41,825 bases of DNA, from assembly GCA_947630005.1 (NCBI GenBank), contig CANRGB010000012.1, positions 1 to 41,825 on the forward strand, read 5' to 3'. Below are positions 1 through 7,502 of this stretch, piece by piece (within the stretch, counting starts at the first letter, position 1; each line of letters opens with the position of its first letter). A model generated the notes under the pieces. The model did not search any database, was not told where the DNA came from, and was given only the letters and a program-made list of their open reading frames with translations. Source of the DNA: an uncultured Lachnospiraceae bacterium. Lineage in GTDB: Bacteria; Bacillota; Clostridia; Lachnospirales; Lachnospiraceae. The translations under genes were made by a program, and so were the position numbers.

Positions 1-122
1 GCATCGGCATCCACTGCCAGGATCGGGTGTTTTCCCATCTCGCACATGCTCTGGATCAGCATGCCGCCGAGTGTCGTCTTGCCCACTCCACCCTTTCCCG
101 CAATTGCAATAATATGTGCCAT
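1..122 (-). CDS. cooC: CooC-like nickel-insertion ATPase (N-terminal part only)
   Basis: Only the first 40 codons are in the window; the gene runs off the left edge. The translation opens MAHIIAIAGKGGVGKTT, a deviant Walker A (P-loop) of the MinD/NifH/CooC class, followed by a segment ending VDAD, as in the CooC/ParA nucleotide-binding core. An excellent Shine-Dalgarno (AGGAGGG) lies just upstream of the ATG. CooC-type dimeric ATPases drive nickel insertion into carbon monoxide dehydrogenase (CODH) or acetyl-CoA synthase. The assignment to CooC rather than another MinD-like ATPase rests mainly on the CooT gene immediately upstream and the His-rich gene before that. The AcsF/CooC distinction cannot be made from this fragment. 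Confidence 0.75.
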   Translation of the reverse strand, partial: MAHIIAIAGKGGVGKTTLGGMLIQSMCEMGKHPILAVDAD

Positions 123-370
123 AAAACGGCCCTCCTGACTGTCTGCCGGGCAGTCTGAAGCCCCTGCCCGGCGTAATTGTACTGGTTGCGAAAATCTATG
201 ACAGCGGATATTCCCGGCCGCCGCGCGCAGCTCCCCTGCGCCCTGGCCGCATCCTGCCGCTGCCGTCCTATAACAGGGAAATGATCAGGCAGTCCCCCGC
301 TATATTCAAAAAATTATCGAAAACCATCCGGCGTATTACTGATCTGTCCCATCAATCCTGCCCTGCATGT
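123..370. other. Intergenic spacer between cooT and cooC
   Basis: This 248-base gap contains no convincing gene; the plus-strand ORF across it has no ribosome binding site. A GC-rich hairpin with the inner stem GCGCAG/CTGCGC (about 210-250) is visible but lacks a U tract, so it is not a clear terminator. cooC may be co-transcribed with cooT. Confidence 0.4.
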
Positions 371-553
371 TCAGCAGTTGATTCTGACTACCCCGCCGGT
401 AAGGTCCGCCATTGCAAGCGTACCTTCAATTGTCTTCTGATCCCCGAGCACATCCGTCAGAATAATCTTTCCGTCCCGGACCTCGATTTTGCTGACATAC
501 TCAAGAATCACGCTGTCGGGCTCTGAAGTCCTGTAAGCTGTTGCCAGACACAT
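371..553 (-). CDS. cooT: CooT family small nickel-binding protein
   Basis: This 60-residue protein begins MCLATAY and continues as a small beta-rich domain (VILEYVSKIEVRDGKIILTD). The CooT family is about 60-66 residues long and starts with Met-Cys; in Rhodospirillum rubrum, CooT is a dimeric nickel-binding maturation factor for CODH and Cys2 binds the metal. Cys2 is present here. The Shine-Dalgarno GGGAGGT precedes the ATG. The gene lies between a His-rich protein gene and a CooC-like gene on the same strand, which matches the R. rubrum cooC-cooT-cooJ gene set in content but in the order J-T-C. The family call is good; the nickel role is by homology. Confidence 0.8.
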   Translation of the reverse strand: MCLATAYRTSEPDSVILEYVSKIEVRDGKIILTDVLGDQKTIEGTLAMADLTGGVVRINC

Positions 554-588
554 AAACCCTGCACCTCCCTGGCAGAACCGTTCTGCTG

Positions 589-620
589 CCGTTTTCTTTT
601 CAAAAGCCGCCGGAAAACGG
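589..620 (-). other. Stem-loop ahead of cooT, next to a CAGAAC/GTTCTG palindrome
   Basis: CCGTTTTC (589-596) pairs with GAAAACGG (613-620). It directly adjoins a short palindrome, CAGAACCGTTCTG (573-585), just upstream of the cooT ribosome binding site. The palindrome could be an operator or the start of an RNA stem; no U tract follows, so this is not called a terminator. Confidence 0.35.
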
Positions 621-740
621 TTCCTGTATTAAACTTTTACTGATTTTGCCTGTTTGCCTGATTTTTTATTTTCTTATCTTCTATCTTCTTTGTTTCTTTA
701 TTTTTACCGGAATTTTATTATTGATTTTTCCGGTTTCTGC

Positions 741-780
741 TGATTTTCACTGATTCTTATTGATTTTTACTGTTTTTTTA
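741..780 (-). repeat. A/T-rich decamer tandem repeat
   Basis: Four consecutive 10-base units of the form TGATTYTYAY (last unit diverged) lie across the stop codon of the His-rich gene; a related T-rich stretch continues to about 660. On the coding strand the region is almost pure purine/A. The 10-base period phases the A-tracts with the DNA helix, so intrinsic curvature is possible. Confidence 0.6.
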
Positions 781-1213
781 CCATGGACAGAGCAAGGCTG
801 AGATAAAGATTCCCTTTCTGAAATTCATCCACCGCCTTCTTGATCTGCTCCGCCGCCTCGGCCTTCCCAGCCTCTCTCAGTTTATCCGCAACCTGATCAA
901 GCTCAGCCGCGTGGTGCTCATTGTGTTTCCACATATAGTCAAGCAGAGCCGTCATCTTGTCCTGGCCTGACGCCTCCGCGCCGGAACCCTGCGCCGCATG
1001 GCTGTGGCCGTGCTCGTGAGCCGCGCATCCGGAGCAGCCGCTCTCGCAGGAATCCTGGCTGCAGCCGTTCTGCTCATGGGTATGCTCATGCTCATCTTCA
1101 TGGCCATGCTCATGACTGTGGGGGTGAGAATGTTCATACGTATGCTGATGTGTATGAGTATGCTCGTGAGAATGCGGACATGGATTGCCGTTTTCATCGT
1201 GAACCAAATGCAT
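767..1213 (-). CDS. His-rich metal-binding protein, CooJ-like nickel chaperone candidate
   Basis: This is a 148-residue protein. Residues about 1-75 are extremely His-rich (EHTHTHQHTYEHSHPHSHEH) and include a Cys cluster, CSQDSCESGCSGC, followed by HEHGHSH. Residues about 85-148 form a predicted all-helical domain (MTALLDYMWKHNEHHAAELD...) without His runs. The modular design of one helical domain plus one His-rich arm resembles CooJ of R. rubrum, where the arm is C-terminal; here it is N-terminal. Position supports the role: it is the first gene of a co-oriented trio with cooT and cooC. The ATG is preceded by AAGGACG. There is no signal peptide, so it is probably cytosolic. It could alternatively be a general metal store; the family was not identified by search. 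Confidence 0.75.
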   Translation of the reverse strand: MHLVHDENGNPCPHSHEHTHTHQHTYEHSHPHSHEHGHEDEHEHTHEQNGCSQDSCESGCSGCAAHEHGHSHAAQGSGAEASGQDKMTALLDYMWKHNEHHAAELDQVADKLREAGKAEAAEQIKKAVDEFQKGNLYLSLALSMVKKQ

Positions 1214-1240
1214 AATCGTCGTCCTTTCGTGAATAAAAGT

Positions 1241-1258
1241 TTGTTAAGAATTTCACAC
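1241..1258. promoter_or_regulatory. Rex-like operator, copy 1 (leader of the His-rich gene)
   Basis: TTGTTAA-GAAT-TTCACAC resembles the Rex redox-repressor consensus TTGTKAA-N4-TTMACAA known from Firmicutes, with the last base deviating. It lies about 20-40 bases downstream of the predicted transcription start, where a bound repressor could block elongation. A near-identical copy lies at 1427-1444. Confidence 0.5.
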
Positions 1259-1286
1259 TGTAAAATCTTCTTTCACATTTGGTGCC

Positions 1287-1315
1287 ATTATAGCACAACT
1301 TGTTTATTCCCACAA
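1287..1315 (-). promoter_or_regulatory. Sigma-A promoter of the His-rich gene/cooT/cooC unit
   Basis: Read on the minus strand, TTGTGG is followed by a 17-base spacer and a perfect TATAAT. The expected start is near 1280, giving a leader of about 65 bases that contains the copy-1 Rex-like site. Confidence 0.7.
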
Positions 1316-1358
1316 CCACCAATATGTACTTTTTTTAGAACTTTTTTTAAAAACAGAA

Positions 1359-1400
1359 AAAATCCATGGCAAACTATTATGAAAATTTACCATGGATTTT
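1359..1400 (-). terminator. Terminator after gpsA
   Basis: An 11-bp perfect stem AAAATCCATGG/CCATGGATTTT encloses a 20-base loop. On the minus strand it is followed by TTCTGTTTTT. It closes the der-plsY-gpsA unit. Confidence 0.65.
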
Positions 1401-1426
1401 CTTAACGTTTTTTTAGCGCGAAAAGT

Positions 1427-1444
1427 TTGTTAAGAATTGCACAA
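1427..1444. promoter_or_regulatory. Rex-like operator, copy 2
   Basis: TTGTTAA-GAAT-TGCACAA matches the Rex consensus half sites at 12 or more of 14 positions. Together with flanking bases it forms a 23-base direct repeat with copy 1 (AAAAGTTTGTTAAGAATT then T or G then CACA). It lies between the gpsA stop and the gpsA terminator; two copies about 190 bases apart could allow looping. Confidence 0.45.
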
Positions 1445-1533
1445 TTTAACCTGGCCATTCTGCCGCAGAATATCCCCGCAAACGCAGGCTTATTCCGCCG
1501 GTTTATGTCAAAAATCTCTCCATCCGGGATGCG

Positions 1534-2553
1534 TCATCCGGCAAAATCCCACGGAAGCAGGGAATTTTCAATCTTGGAATCCCGAAGCATCAGTTCCGAT
1601 ACAGCCGCATGCGGGTCCTTTCCCTCAAACAGCACCTGATTCACCTGTTCAATGATCGGCATCTCAATGCCGCATGTCCGTGCGAGCTTTACCGCCGCTC
1701 TTGCCGAATAGACACCCTCGACGACCATGTTGACTTCTTTCATGGCCTCTTCCATTGTGTAACCTTTCCCGAGAAGGATGCCTGCCCGCCGGTTCCTGCT
1801 GTGCATGCTCGCGCAGGTAACGATCAGATCCCCCATACCGGTCAGCCCCGAGAAAGTCTCCTGATGTCCGCCAAGCTTCGTTCCCAGACGCGAGATTTCA
1901 ACCATTCCCCTTGTGATCAGGGCGGCTTTCGCGTTGTCGCCGTATCCCATCCCATCCGCGATTCCGGCGGCCAGCGCGATCACGTTCTTCAGCGCGCCGC
2001 CAAGTTCTATCCCCGTCAGATCCGGGCTGATATATACGCGGAAGCAGGCGCTCATGAACAGCTTCTGCAGATATCTCGCATCCTCCTCCCTGTGCGCCCC
2101 GATCACACAGGTAGTCGGAAGCCCTTTCGCGACCTCCTCCGCATGACTCGGTCCCGAGAGCACCGCGCATACCGTCTCCGGCAGAACCTCCTCCAGAATC
2201 CCGCTCATTGTATGGAGCGTGGACTCTTCAATCCCTTTTGAGGCGCTGACCAGGATCATTCCCGGACGGACATACGGCTTCATCCGCTCTGCCGTCTCTC
2301 TCACGCAGGCGGACGGAACGACGACGACACAGAGGTCCTTTCCTTTCACCGCTTTCTCCAGAGAAGAAGTGACCTCCATCTCCTCCGGAATCGAAATCCC
2401 TTCCAGTTTTGAGTCATGGCGCCGCGTCGCGCGGATCTGCTCTGCCTCGTCCTCTCTGTGTGACCACAAGGTTATCTGATGTCCGTTTTCAAACAGTAAA
2501 AGCGCAAGCGCCGTTCCCCAGCTTCCCGCGCCGATGACACCGATTTCTGCCAT
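1534..2553 (-). CDS. gpsA: NAD(P)-dependent glycerol-3-phosphate dehydrogenase
   Basis: GpsA reduces dihydroxyacetone phosphate to sn-glycerol 3-phosphate, the backbone of phospholipids, in the cytosol. The 339-residue length is normal. The N-terminal Rossmann motif IGVIGAGSWGTALA (residues 4-17) binds NAD(P)H. SGPSHAEEVAKG and ELGGALKNVIALAAGI are signatures of the family, the latter holding the catalytic Lys, and GLTGMGDLIVTC belongs to the C-terminal helical domain. AGGAGGCG precedes the ATG by about ten bases. It follows plsY by 23 bases, so synthesis of G3P and its acylation are co-transcribed. A terminator follows at 1359-1400. Confidence 0.97.
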   Translation of the reverse strand: MAEIGVIGAGSWGTALALLLFENGHQITLWSHREDEAEQIRATRRHDSKLEGISIPEEMEVTSSLEKAVKGKDLCVVVVPSACVRETAERMKPYVRPGMILVSASKGIEESTLHTMSGILEEVLPETVCAVLSGPSHAEEVAKGLPTTCVIGAHREEDARYLQKLFMSACFRVYISPDLTGIELGGALKNVIALAAGIADGMGYGDNAKAALITRGMVEISRLGTKLGGHQETFSGLTGMGDLIVTCASMHSRNRRAGILLGKGYTMEEAMKEVNMVVEGVYSARAAVKLARTCGIEMPIIEQVNQVLFEGKDPHAAVSELMLRDSKIENSLLPWDFAG

Positions 2554-2576
2554 AGGGCAACGCCTCCTGTAAATAT

Positions 2577-3227
2577 TCAGTCTTTCTTGTTCTCTTTAAA
2601 TAAGTAAGTTTTCCGCTCGCACCCATGAAGCAGGCGGTCAATATTTTCGCGGTGTCTCCAGAACGCGAGAATGGTCAGCGCCGCCGCCACCGCATACATC
2701 TCGTACAGCCGCGGCTGCGTCATCCCCCAGACCCCCATCTGTCCGAAGAGCAGGACCTCGATGAGAAACCCCGTGCAGACAAGCAGAGAGCCGAGCGAAA
2801 CGTAGTGTGTCAGAAGAAACGCGGTGGTGAACGTGACAATCCCAAGCAGCGTCATGACCCAGTTCAGCGCCAGCAGGAGTCCTCCGGTCGCGGCAATGCC
2901 TTTGCCGCCGCGGAATCCCAGATAAAACGGGTAATTGTGTCCGAGTATGGTTCCCGCTCCCGCATAGAGAGACAGAAGCGGCAGGATATCCCCGTACGTC
3001 TTCCGAAACAGAAACTGCACGGTCCAGACGGCAAAAGCACATTTCAGTCCGTCTCCGAAGAAGGTCAGAATCCCCGCTTTTGTTCCCAGCGTCCTGAGCA
3101 TGTTTGTCGTCCCCGCATTGCCGCTTCCATGACTGCGGATATCGATTCCGTGGAGACGTCCGTACAGATAACCGGTCTGAAACAATCCGAACACGTAGCC
3201 AACAGCCAGACATAGCAAACGTACCAT
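2577..3227 (-). CDS. plsY: Acyl-phosphate:glycerol-3-phosphate acyltransferase
   Basis: PlsY is the membrane enzyme that transfers an acyl group from acyl-phosphate to glycerol 3-phosphate to make lysophosphatidic acid. The 216-residue length is typical. Visible family motifs are GSGNAGTTNMLRTLG (residues about 36-50), FRGGKGIAATGG (about 105-116) and an early hydrophobic helix LLCLAVGYVFGLFQTGYL. Several hydrophobic segments fit a multi-pass protein. Its ATG follows the der stop by one base and its Shine-Dalgarno (AAGGAG) lies inside the der 3' end, so translation is probably coupled. GpsA, which supplies its substrate, is the next gene. Confidence 0.96.
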   Translation of the reverse strand: MVRLLCLAVGYVFGLFQTGYLYGRLHGIDIRSHGSGNAGTTNMLRTLGTKAGILTFFGDGLKCAFAVWTVQFLFRKTYGDILPLLSLYAGAGTILGHNYPFYLGFRGGKGIAATGGLLLALNWVMTLLGIVTFTTAFLLTHYVSLGSLLVCTGFLIEVLLFGQMGVWGMTQPRLYEMYAVAAALTILAFWRHRENIDRLLHGCERKTYLFKENKKD

Positions 3228-3228
3228 A

Positions 3229-4557
3229 TCAATTCTCCTTATCTCTGCGCTCGCGAATAATAAACTTCAGCGACGTCCCTTTAAATCCGAACGTATCGCG
3301 GATCTTGTTCTCCAGGTATCTCATATAGGAAAAATGCATCAGTCCCTTGTCATTCACAAATATGACGAAAGTCGGCGGCTTTACCGCGGCCTGGGTGATA
3401 TAATACAGCTTCAGCCGTTTTCCCTTATCGGAGGGAGGCTGCTGCATGGCCGCGGCCTCCGCCATGATCTCATTGAGGACGCCGGTAGCGATCCGCATGG
3501 ACTGGTTTGTGATGACCATATCGATCGTCTCAAACAGTCTCGGAAGCCGCTGCCCCGTTTCCGCCGAGATAAAAATAATCTCCGCGTACGGCATATAGGA
3601 AAGCACCGAGCGGATACGTTCCGTATACCGGTAAACTGTCTTGTCGTCTTTTGTAATGGCATCCCATTTGTTGACCGCGATCACGATCCCCTTTCCGCGG
3701 TCATGCGCGATTCCCGCGATCTTCGCGTCCTGCTCCGTCACGCCTTCGACCGCGTCGATCATGATGACGACGACGTCGGCGCGCTCCACGGCCGTCACGG
3801 TCCGGATGATGCTGTACCGCTCCAGTTCTTCTTTTACCTTGCTTTTTCTGCGGAGGCCCGCGGTGTCAATGAACACATACTCCTGCCCGTTCCATTTGAC
3901 GACGGTATCAACCGCGTCCCTTGTCGTTCCCGCGATGCTGGAAACGATCAGGCGGTTTTCCCCGGCCAGCCTGTTGATCAGCGACGATTTGCCGACATTC
4001 GGCTTGCCGACGATCGCGACCCGCGGACGGTCGTCCTCATAATCGTCAATCTCATCCGAATTAAAATGCACCGTCACCGCGTCAAGCATGTCCCCGATCC
4101 CGATTTTGTTGCTCGCGGAGATCGGATGGGGATCGCCGATTCCGAGATTATAAAATTCGTAGACATCCGCCATCATTTTCTGATAGCTGTCCACTTTGTT
4201 CACAACCAGAACGACCGGCTTGTGCGAACGGCGCAGCATATCCGCCACTTTTGAATCCGAATCGGTCAGACCCTGGCGGCAGTCTACAAGAAACAGGATC
4301 ACGTCCGCCGTATCGATCGCGATCTGAGCCTGCTCCCTCATCTGAGACAGAATGACATCGTTCGTATCCGGCTCGATCCCTCCCGTATCAATCAGGGTGA
4401 AATTGATATTCAGCCATTCCACGTCGGCGTAGATCCTGTCTCTTGTCACGCCCGGCGTGTCTTTTACGATCGAGATATTCTGACCCGCCAGCGCGTTGAA
4501 CAGGGTTGATTTCCCCACATTTGGCCTGCCAACGATCGCCACGATTGGTTTGCTCAT
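3229..4557 (-). CDS. der: Ribosome-associated double GTPase Der (EngA)
   Basis: Der is an essential GTPase with two tandem G domains that acts in 50S subunit assembly. The 442-residue protein shows G1 motifs GRPNVGKST (about 10-18) and GKPNVGKSS (about 183-191), DTGG and DTAG G3 motifs, NKVD and NKWD G4 motifs, and a C-terminal KH-like domain ending in a basic stretch ([11 protein letters not shown]). The start has AAGGAGGAAAAAG directly before the ATG. It heads a der-plsY-gpsA unit and is divergent from prs. In many clostridia the DUF512 gene sits immediately upstream of der; here prs is inserted between them. Confidence 0.97.
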   Translation of the reverse strand: MSKPIVAIVGRPNVGKSTLFNALAGQNISIVKDTPGVTRDRIYADVEWLNINFTLIDTGGIEPDTNDVILSQMREQAQIAIDTADVILFLVDCRQGLTDSDSKVADMLRRSHKPVVLVVNKVDSYQKMMADVYEFYNLGIGDPHPISASNKIGIGDMLDAVTVHFNSDEIDDYEDDRPRVAIVGKPNVGKSSLINRLAGENRLIVSSIAGTTRDAVDTVVKWNGQEYVFIDTAGLRRKSKVKEELERYSIIRTVTAVERADVVVIMIDAVEGVTEQDAKIAGIAHDRGKGIVIAVNKWDAITKDDKTVYRYTERIRSVLSYMPYAEIIFISAETGQRLPRLFETIDMVITNQSMRIATGVLNEIMAEAAAMQQPPSDKGKRLKLYYITQAAVKPPTFVIFVNDKGLMHFSYMRYLENKIRDTFGFKGTSLKFIIRERRDKEN

Positions 4558-4602
4558 CTTTTTCCTCCTTCTTTTTGCTTTTTTATCCGATTTTCCCGTT
4601 TG

Positions 4603-4631
4603 ATTTTACATGAATCCGAGTGCTTTGTAAA
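4603..4631 (-). promoter_or_regulatory. Sigma-A promoter of der-plsY-gpsA
   Basis: On the minus strand TTTACA, 17-base spacer, TAAAAT with a TG immediately before the -10. It is back-to-back with the prs promoter; only four bases separate the two -35 boxes. Confidence 0.6.
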
Positions 4632-4635
4632 GGGC

Positions 4636-4664
4636 TTGACTCTTTTTCCATGAAATGTTATAAA
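4636..4664 (+). promoter_or_regulatory. Sigma-A promoter of prs
   Basis: TTGACT, 17-base spacer, TATAAA. The expected start is near 4671, giving a leader of about 68 bases before the prs ATG. Confidence 0.7.
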
Positions 4665-4738
4665 TGTAGTATATATATGCGCACTACAATATTTTCACCG
4701 TAATTACCCATCTTTTTACCTTGCACAGGGAGGATCAT

Positions 4739-5917
4739 ATGTCAGATATACTCACTTTGGAGCAGACTCTTCCGGTCGGCCCCTTAAAAATCGCCGTTCT
4801 GGAAGGATGTCGCAAACTGGGCGCAACCGTGGACAGCCACATCGCCGCCATGCGGAGAGATACCGCCCGCCATCTGAAAAATCCGCCGATGGTTTCCGGT
4901 TATCTGGAGGACAGCTATCTTTTAGGCTGCAGCTGCCCGCGGTTCGGTTCAGGCGAGGGCAAAGGGCACATCGACGGCTCCGTGCGCGGGACCGATCTGT
5001 ATATTCTGGTCGATGTCTGTAATTACAGCCTGACCTACACGGTATGCGGATACAGGAACCATATGTCGCCTGACAATCACTATCAGGACCTGAAGCGCAT
5101 CATCTCGGCGGCTACCGGCAAAGCAAAGCGCATCAATGTCGTCATGCCTTTTCTCTATGAAGGCCGCCAGCATAAGAAAAACAAGCGTGAGTCGCTGGAC
5201 TGTTCCATCGCTCTGCAGGAGCTCTCCGATATGGGAGTCTCAAACATCATCACATTCGACGCGCATGACCCGCGCGTTCAGAACGCGATTCCGCTGAAAG
5301 GCTTCGATTCTTTCATGCCTACCTACCAGTTCCTGAAAGCGCTCGTGGACACCGTTCCCGATTTCCGGATCGACCCGAACCATCTGGCCGTCATCAGTCC
5401 GGACGAAGGCGCGATGGAGCGGGCCGTTTACTTCGCGAACATTCTCGGGCTGAGCATGGGCATGTTCTACAAGCGGCGCGACTATACGACGATCGTCAAC
5501 GGAAAGAATCCGATCGTCGCCCACGAATTTCTCGGAGACTCCGTCGAGGACAAGGACGTCATTATTATCGACGACATGATCTCTTCGGGCGGCAGTATGC
5601 TCGATACCGCGCGCCAGTTAAAAGAACGCAGGGCGAAACGCGTGTTTATCTGCACGACGTTCGGACTGTTTACGGACGGCTTCGAGGCATTTGACGATTA
5701 CTATGAGAAAGGATACATCTCGAAAGTCGTCACGACCAACCTGAACTACCGCGCTCCGGAGCTTCTCGCGAAACCCTACTACGCGGAGGCCGATATGTCC
5801 AGATTCCTTGCGATGATCATCGAATGTATGAACCACGACGTGTCCATGAGCAGGATCGAATCCCCCACCGAGAAGATCAACGATCTTCTTGCCTCCTATC
5901 ACGCGATCCGTTCCTGA
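4739..5917 (+). CDS. prs: Ribose-phosphate pyrophosphokinase (PRPP synthetase), long form
   Basis: The enzyme makes phosphoribosyl pyrophosphate from ribose 5-phosphate and ATP for purine, pyrimidine, NAD, His and Trp synthesis. The PRPP-binding loop VIIIDDMISSGGSMLDTA is clear near residue 280, and FDAHDPRVQNA matches the ATP/ribose-phosphate site region. At 392 residues it is about 75 longer than the canonical enzyme, with an extended N-terminus and insertions, a form seen in Lachnospiraceae-type clostridia. The ORF track starts at a TTG (4721), but the GGGAGG Shine-Dalgarno lies inside that extension and places the start at the ATG at 4739. A strong terminator follows. A class-level activity difference from canonical Prs cannot be judged here. 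Confidence 0.92.
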   Translation: MSDILTLEQTLPVGPLKIAVLEGCRKLGATVDSHIAAMRRDTARHLKNPPMVSGYLEDSYLLGCSCPRFGSGEGKGHIDGSVRGTDLYILVDVCNYSLTYTVCGYRNHMSPDNHYQDLKRIISAATGKAKRINVVMPFLYEGRQHKKNKRESLDCSIALQELSDMGVSNIITFDAHDPRVQNAIPLKGFDSFMPTYQFLKALVDTVPDFRIDPNHLAVISPDEGAMERAVYFANILGLSMGMFYKRRDYTTIVNGKNPIVAHEFLGDSVEDKDVIIIDDMISSGGSMLDTARQLKERRAKRVFICTTFGLFTDGFEAFDDYYEKGYISKVVTTNLNYRAPELLAKPYYAEADMSRFLAMIIECMNHDVSMSRIESPTEKINDLLASYHAIRS

Positions 5918-5937
5918 ACCGTTTCCCGGAAAAAAGA

Positions 5938-6035
5938 ATTCCTTATGCGGACCTGCGCATAAAGGGAGCCGCGCGAAGAGCAGACCGAAAAGGTTTTGTT
6001 CTCCGCGCGGCTGTTTTTGTGTGCGGGCCCGCATA
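5938..6035. repeat. Dispersed hairpin repeat, partial copy E
   Basis: TTCCTTATGCGGACCTGCGCATAAA, read in two overlapping pieces, matches the right half of the repeat at 18055-18076 (one base differs in GCGGGCC). A separated GCGGGCCCGC palindrome lies at 6023-6032. The prs terminator sits inside the element. Confidence 0.55.
5967..6018 (+). terminator. Terminator of prs
   Basis: AGCCGCGCG (5967-5975) pairs with CGCGCGGCT (6004-6012), with partial G-U-rich pairing of the inner arms around a GAAA loop. TGTTTTTGTG follows immediately. The DUF512 gene converges from the other side. Confidence 0.8.
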
Positions 6036-6043
6036 CCGCCGTC

Positions 6044-7438
6044 TTATTTTCCGTACGCTTTCACATAGACAAACCCTGTGTCATCCCTGTGCATATGGTA
6101 ATCTTCCTCGAGCAGAGCGCGAAGAAGATCATCGCCGCGCGAATCCACCGGCACGATTTTCATACCGAGCGCCTCCTGCGCTTCCTGCAGGGTCACGTCG
6201 TCCAGAAATACATCCTCTCCCATCCGCAGCATGTTCGACGGGATCAGAAGCACGTCTCCGCGCTCCCCGCGCGGAATTTCCCCTGCCTGCCTGATCAGAT
6301 CCTGTCCGGTGATCAGTCCGGACACCGTGATCGTCTCGCCAAAAAAATCATTCCGGATCCTGATCACCCGCACCGAACATCCGGGCCATGCCTCCATAAA
6401 CCGCGCGGCAAGACTGCGGATCATCTCACCGGCGAGGCGGCCCGTGGCGATCGTCACAGTCCTCCGGAGATTCTTCTCATATTCATACTGAGGACTTTTA
6501 ACCCGCTCTTCCAGCGCCCGAACGAACTCCTCCCGCAAAAGCCGCATCATACCCACGCCGTTTTCAAGCTGAATATAACCGTCATAGCGTTCCTCCTCCG
6601 GATACGGCCGCTCTGCCAGGGCGTAAAATTCATCGCTCGCGTGAACGAAGTGCAGGCCGTACCGGTCAAAAAATTCCTTCTGCCGTTTCTCGACCGAATC
6701 TATCACTCGCGCCGCCTCTTCTTTTGTAAACAGTTCCAGCGGATACAGCTTCTCCCGGTATCTCGTGATCCCCGCAGGAACGACCGACACGCTCCGGAGA
6801 AACGGAAGAAATGCCGACAGGTCTTCGATCGTGCGCTCAAGTTCCGCTTCGTCATTGATTCCTCTGCAGAGCACGATCTGTCCGTTCATCTCAATCTGAT
6901 GATCATAAAGCCGCTTCATATAGGAAAGCGAGGAGCCCGCGAAACGATTGCGCAGAATCCGGCACCGAAGTTCCGGATTCGTCGTATGAATCGAAATGTT
7001 GATGGGCGCAAGGTGAAACCGTATGATCCGGTCAATGTCCTTCTCGCTCATATTCGTCAGCGTGACATAATTTCCCTGGAGAAACGACAGTCTGGAATCG
7101 TCATCCTTGAAGTACAGCGTTTCCCGCATGCCGGGCGGCATCTGATCGATAAAGCAGAAGATGCAGCGGTTCCGGCAGGAATGATATTCGCTCATCAGAT
7201 CGTTTTCAAAAACGATACCGAGGTCCTCGTCATACTCCTTTTCGATCTCCAGTTCCCACTGTTCGCCGTCCGGCTTCTCAATAAGCACAGTCAGACACTC
7301 TTCTTTTATCAGGAACCGGTAATCGAACACATCTTCGATCTCCTCATCATTGACCGCAAGCAGGCAGTCTCCCGCCTCCACCTCAAGTTCTTCGGCAATC
7401 GATCCGGGCAGGATCTCTTTAATCAAATGTCCGTTCAT
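6044..7438 (-). CDS. DUF512 protein: PDZ-like plus radical-SAM-like iron-sulfur protein
   Basis: This 464-residue protein belongs to a clostridial family usually found next to der. Residues about 1-65 form a PDZ-like domain (IKEILPGSIAEELEVEAGD, then LLAVNDEEI). A Cys cluster C-X3-C-X2-C (CRNRCIFCF, residues 88-96) follows and looks like a radical-SAM [4Fe-4S] site; the middle holds the SAM-barrel-like region (INISIHTTNPELR), and the C-terminal third is the DUF512 domain. The function is unknown; involvement in ribosome or RNA biology is only suggested by gene context. It starts 64 bases after the pgeF stop and probably ends the long minus-strand unit. Its 3' end converges on prs. Confidence 0.88.
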   Translation of the reverse strand: MNGHLIKEILPGSIAEELEVEAGDCLLAVNDEEIEDVFDYRFLIKEECLTVLIEKPDGEQWELEIEKEYDEDLGIVFENDLMSEYHSCRNRCIFCFIDQMPPGMRETLYFKDDDSRLSFLQGNYVTLTNMSEKDIDRIIRFHLAPINISIHTTNPELRCRILRNRFAGSSLSYMKRLYDHQIEMNGQIVLCRGINDEAELERTIEDLSAFLPFLRSVSVVPAGITRYREKLYPLELFTKEEAARVIDSVEKRQKEFFDRYGLHFVHASDEFYALAERPYPEEERYDGYIQLENGVGMMRLLREEFVRALEERVKSPQYEYEKNLRRTVTIATGRLAGEMIRSLAARFMEAWPGCSVRVIRIRNDFFGETITVSGLITGQDLIRQAGEIPRGERGDVLLIPSNMLRMGEDVFLDDVTLQEAQEALGMKIVPVDSRGDDLLRALLEEDYHMHRDDTGFVYVKAYGK

Positions 7439-7502
7439 TTATCAGTCCTCCTGTCTAAGTGTTCGCACACACGCCGCGGATACGGCCGGATGCCGGGAAC
7501 GC

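Noticed and set aside
281-526. 81-codon plus-strand ORF
   Set aside because: It is antisense to cooT for most of its length and has no ribosome binding site.
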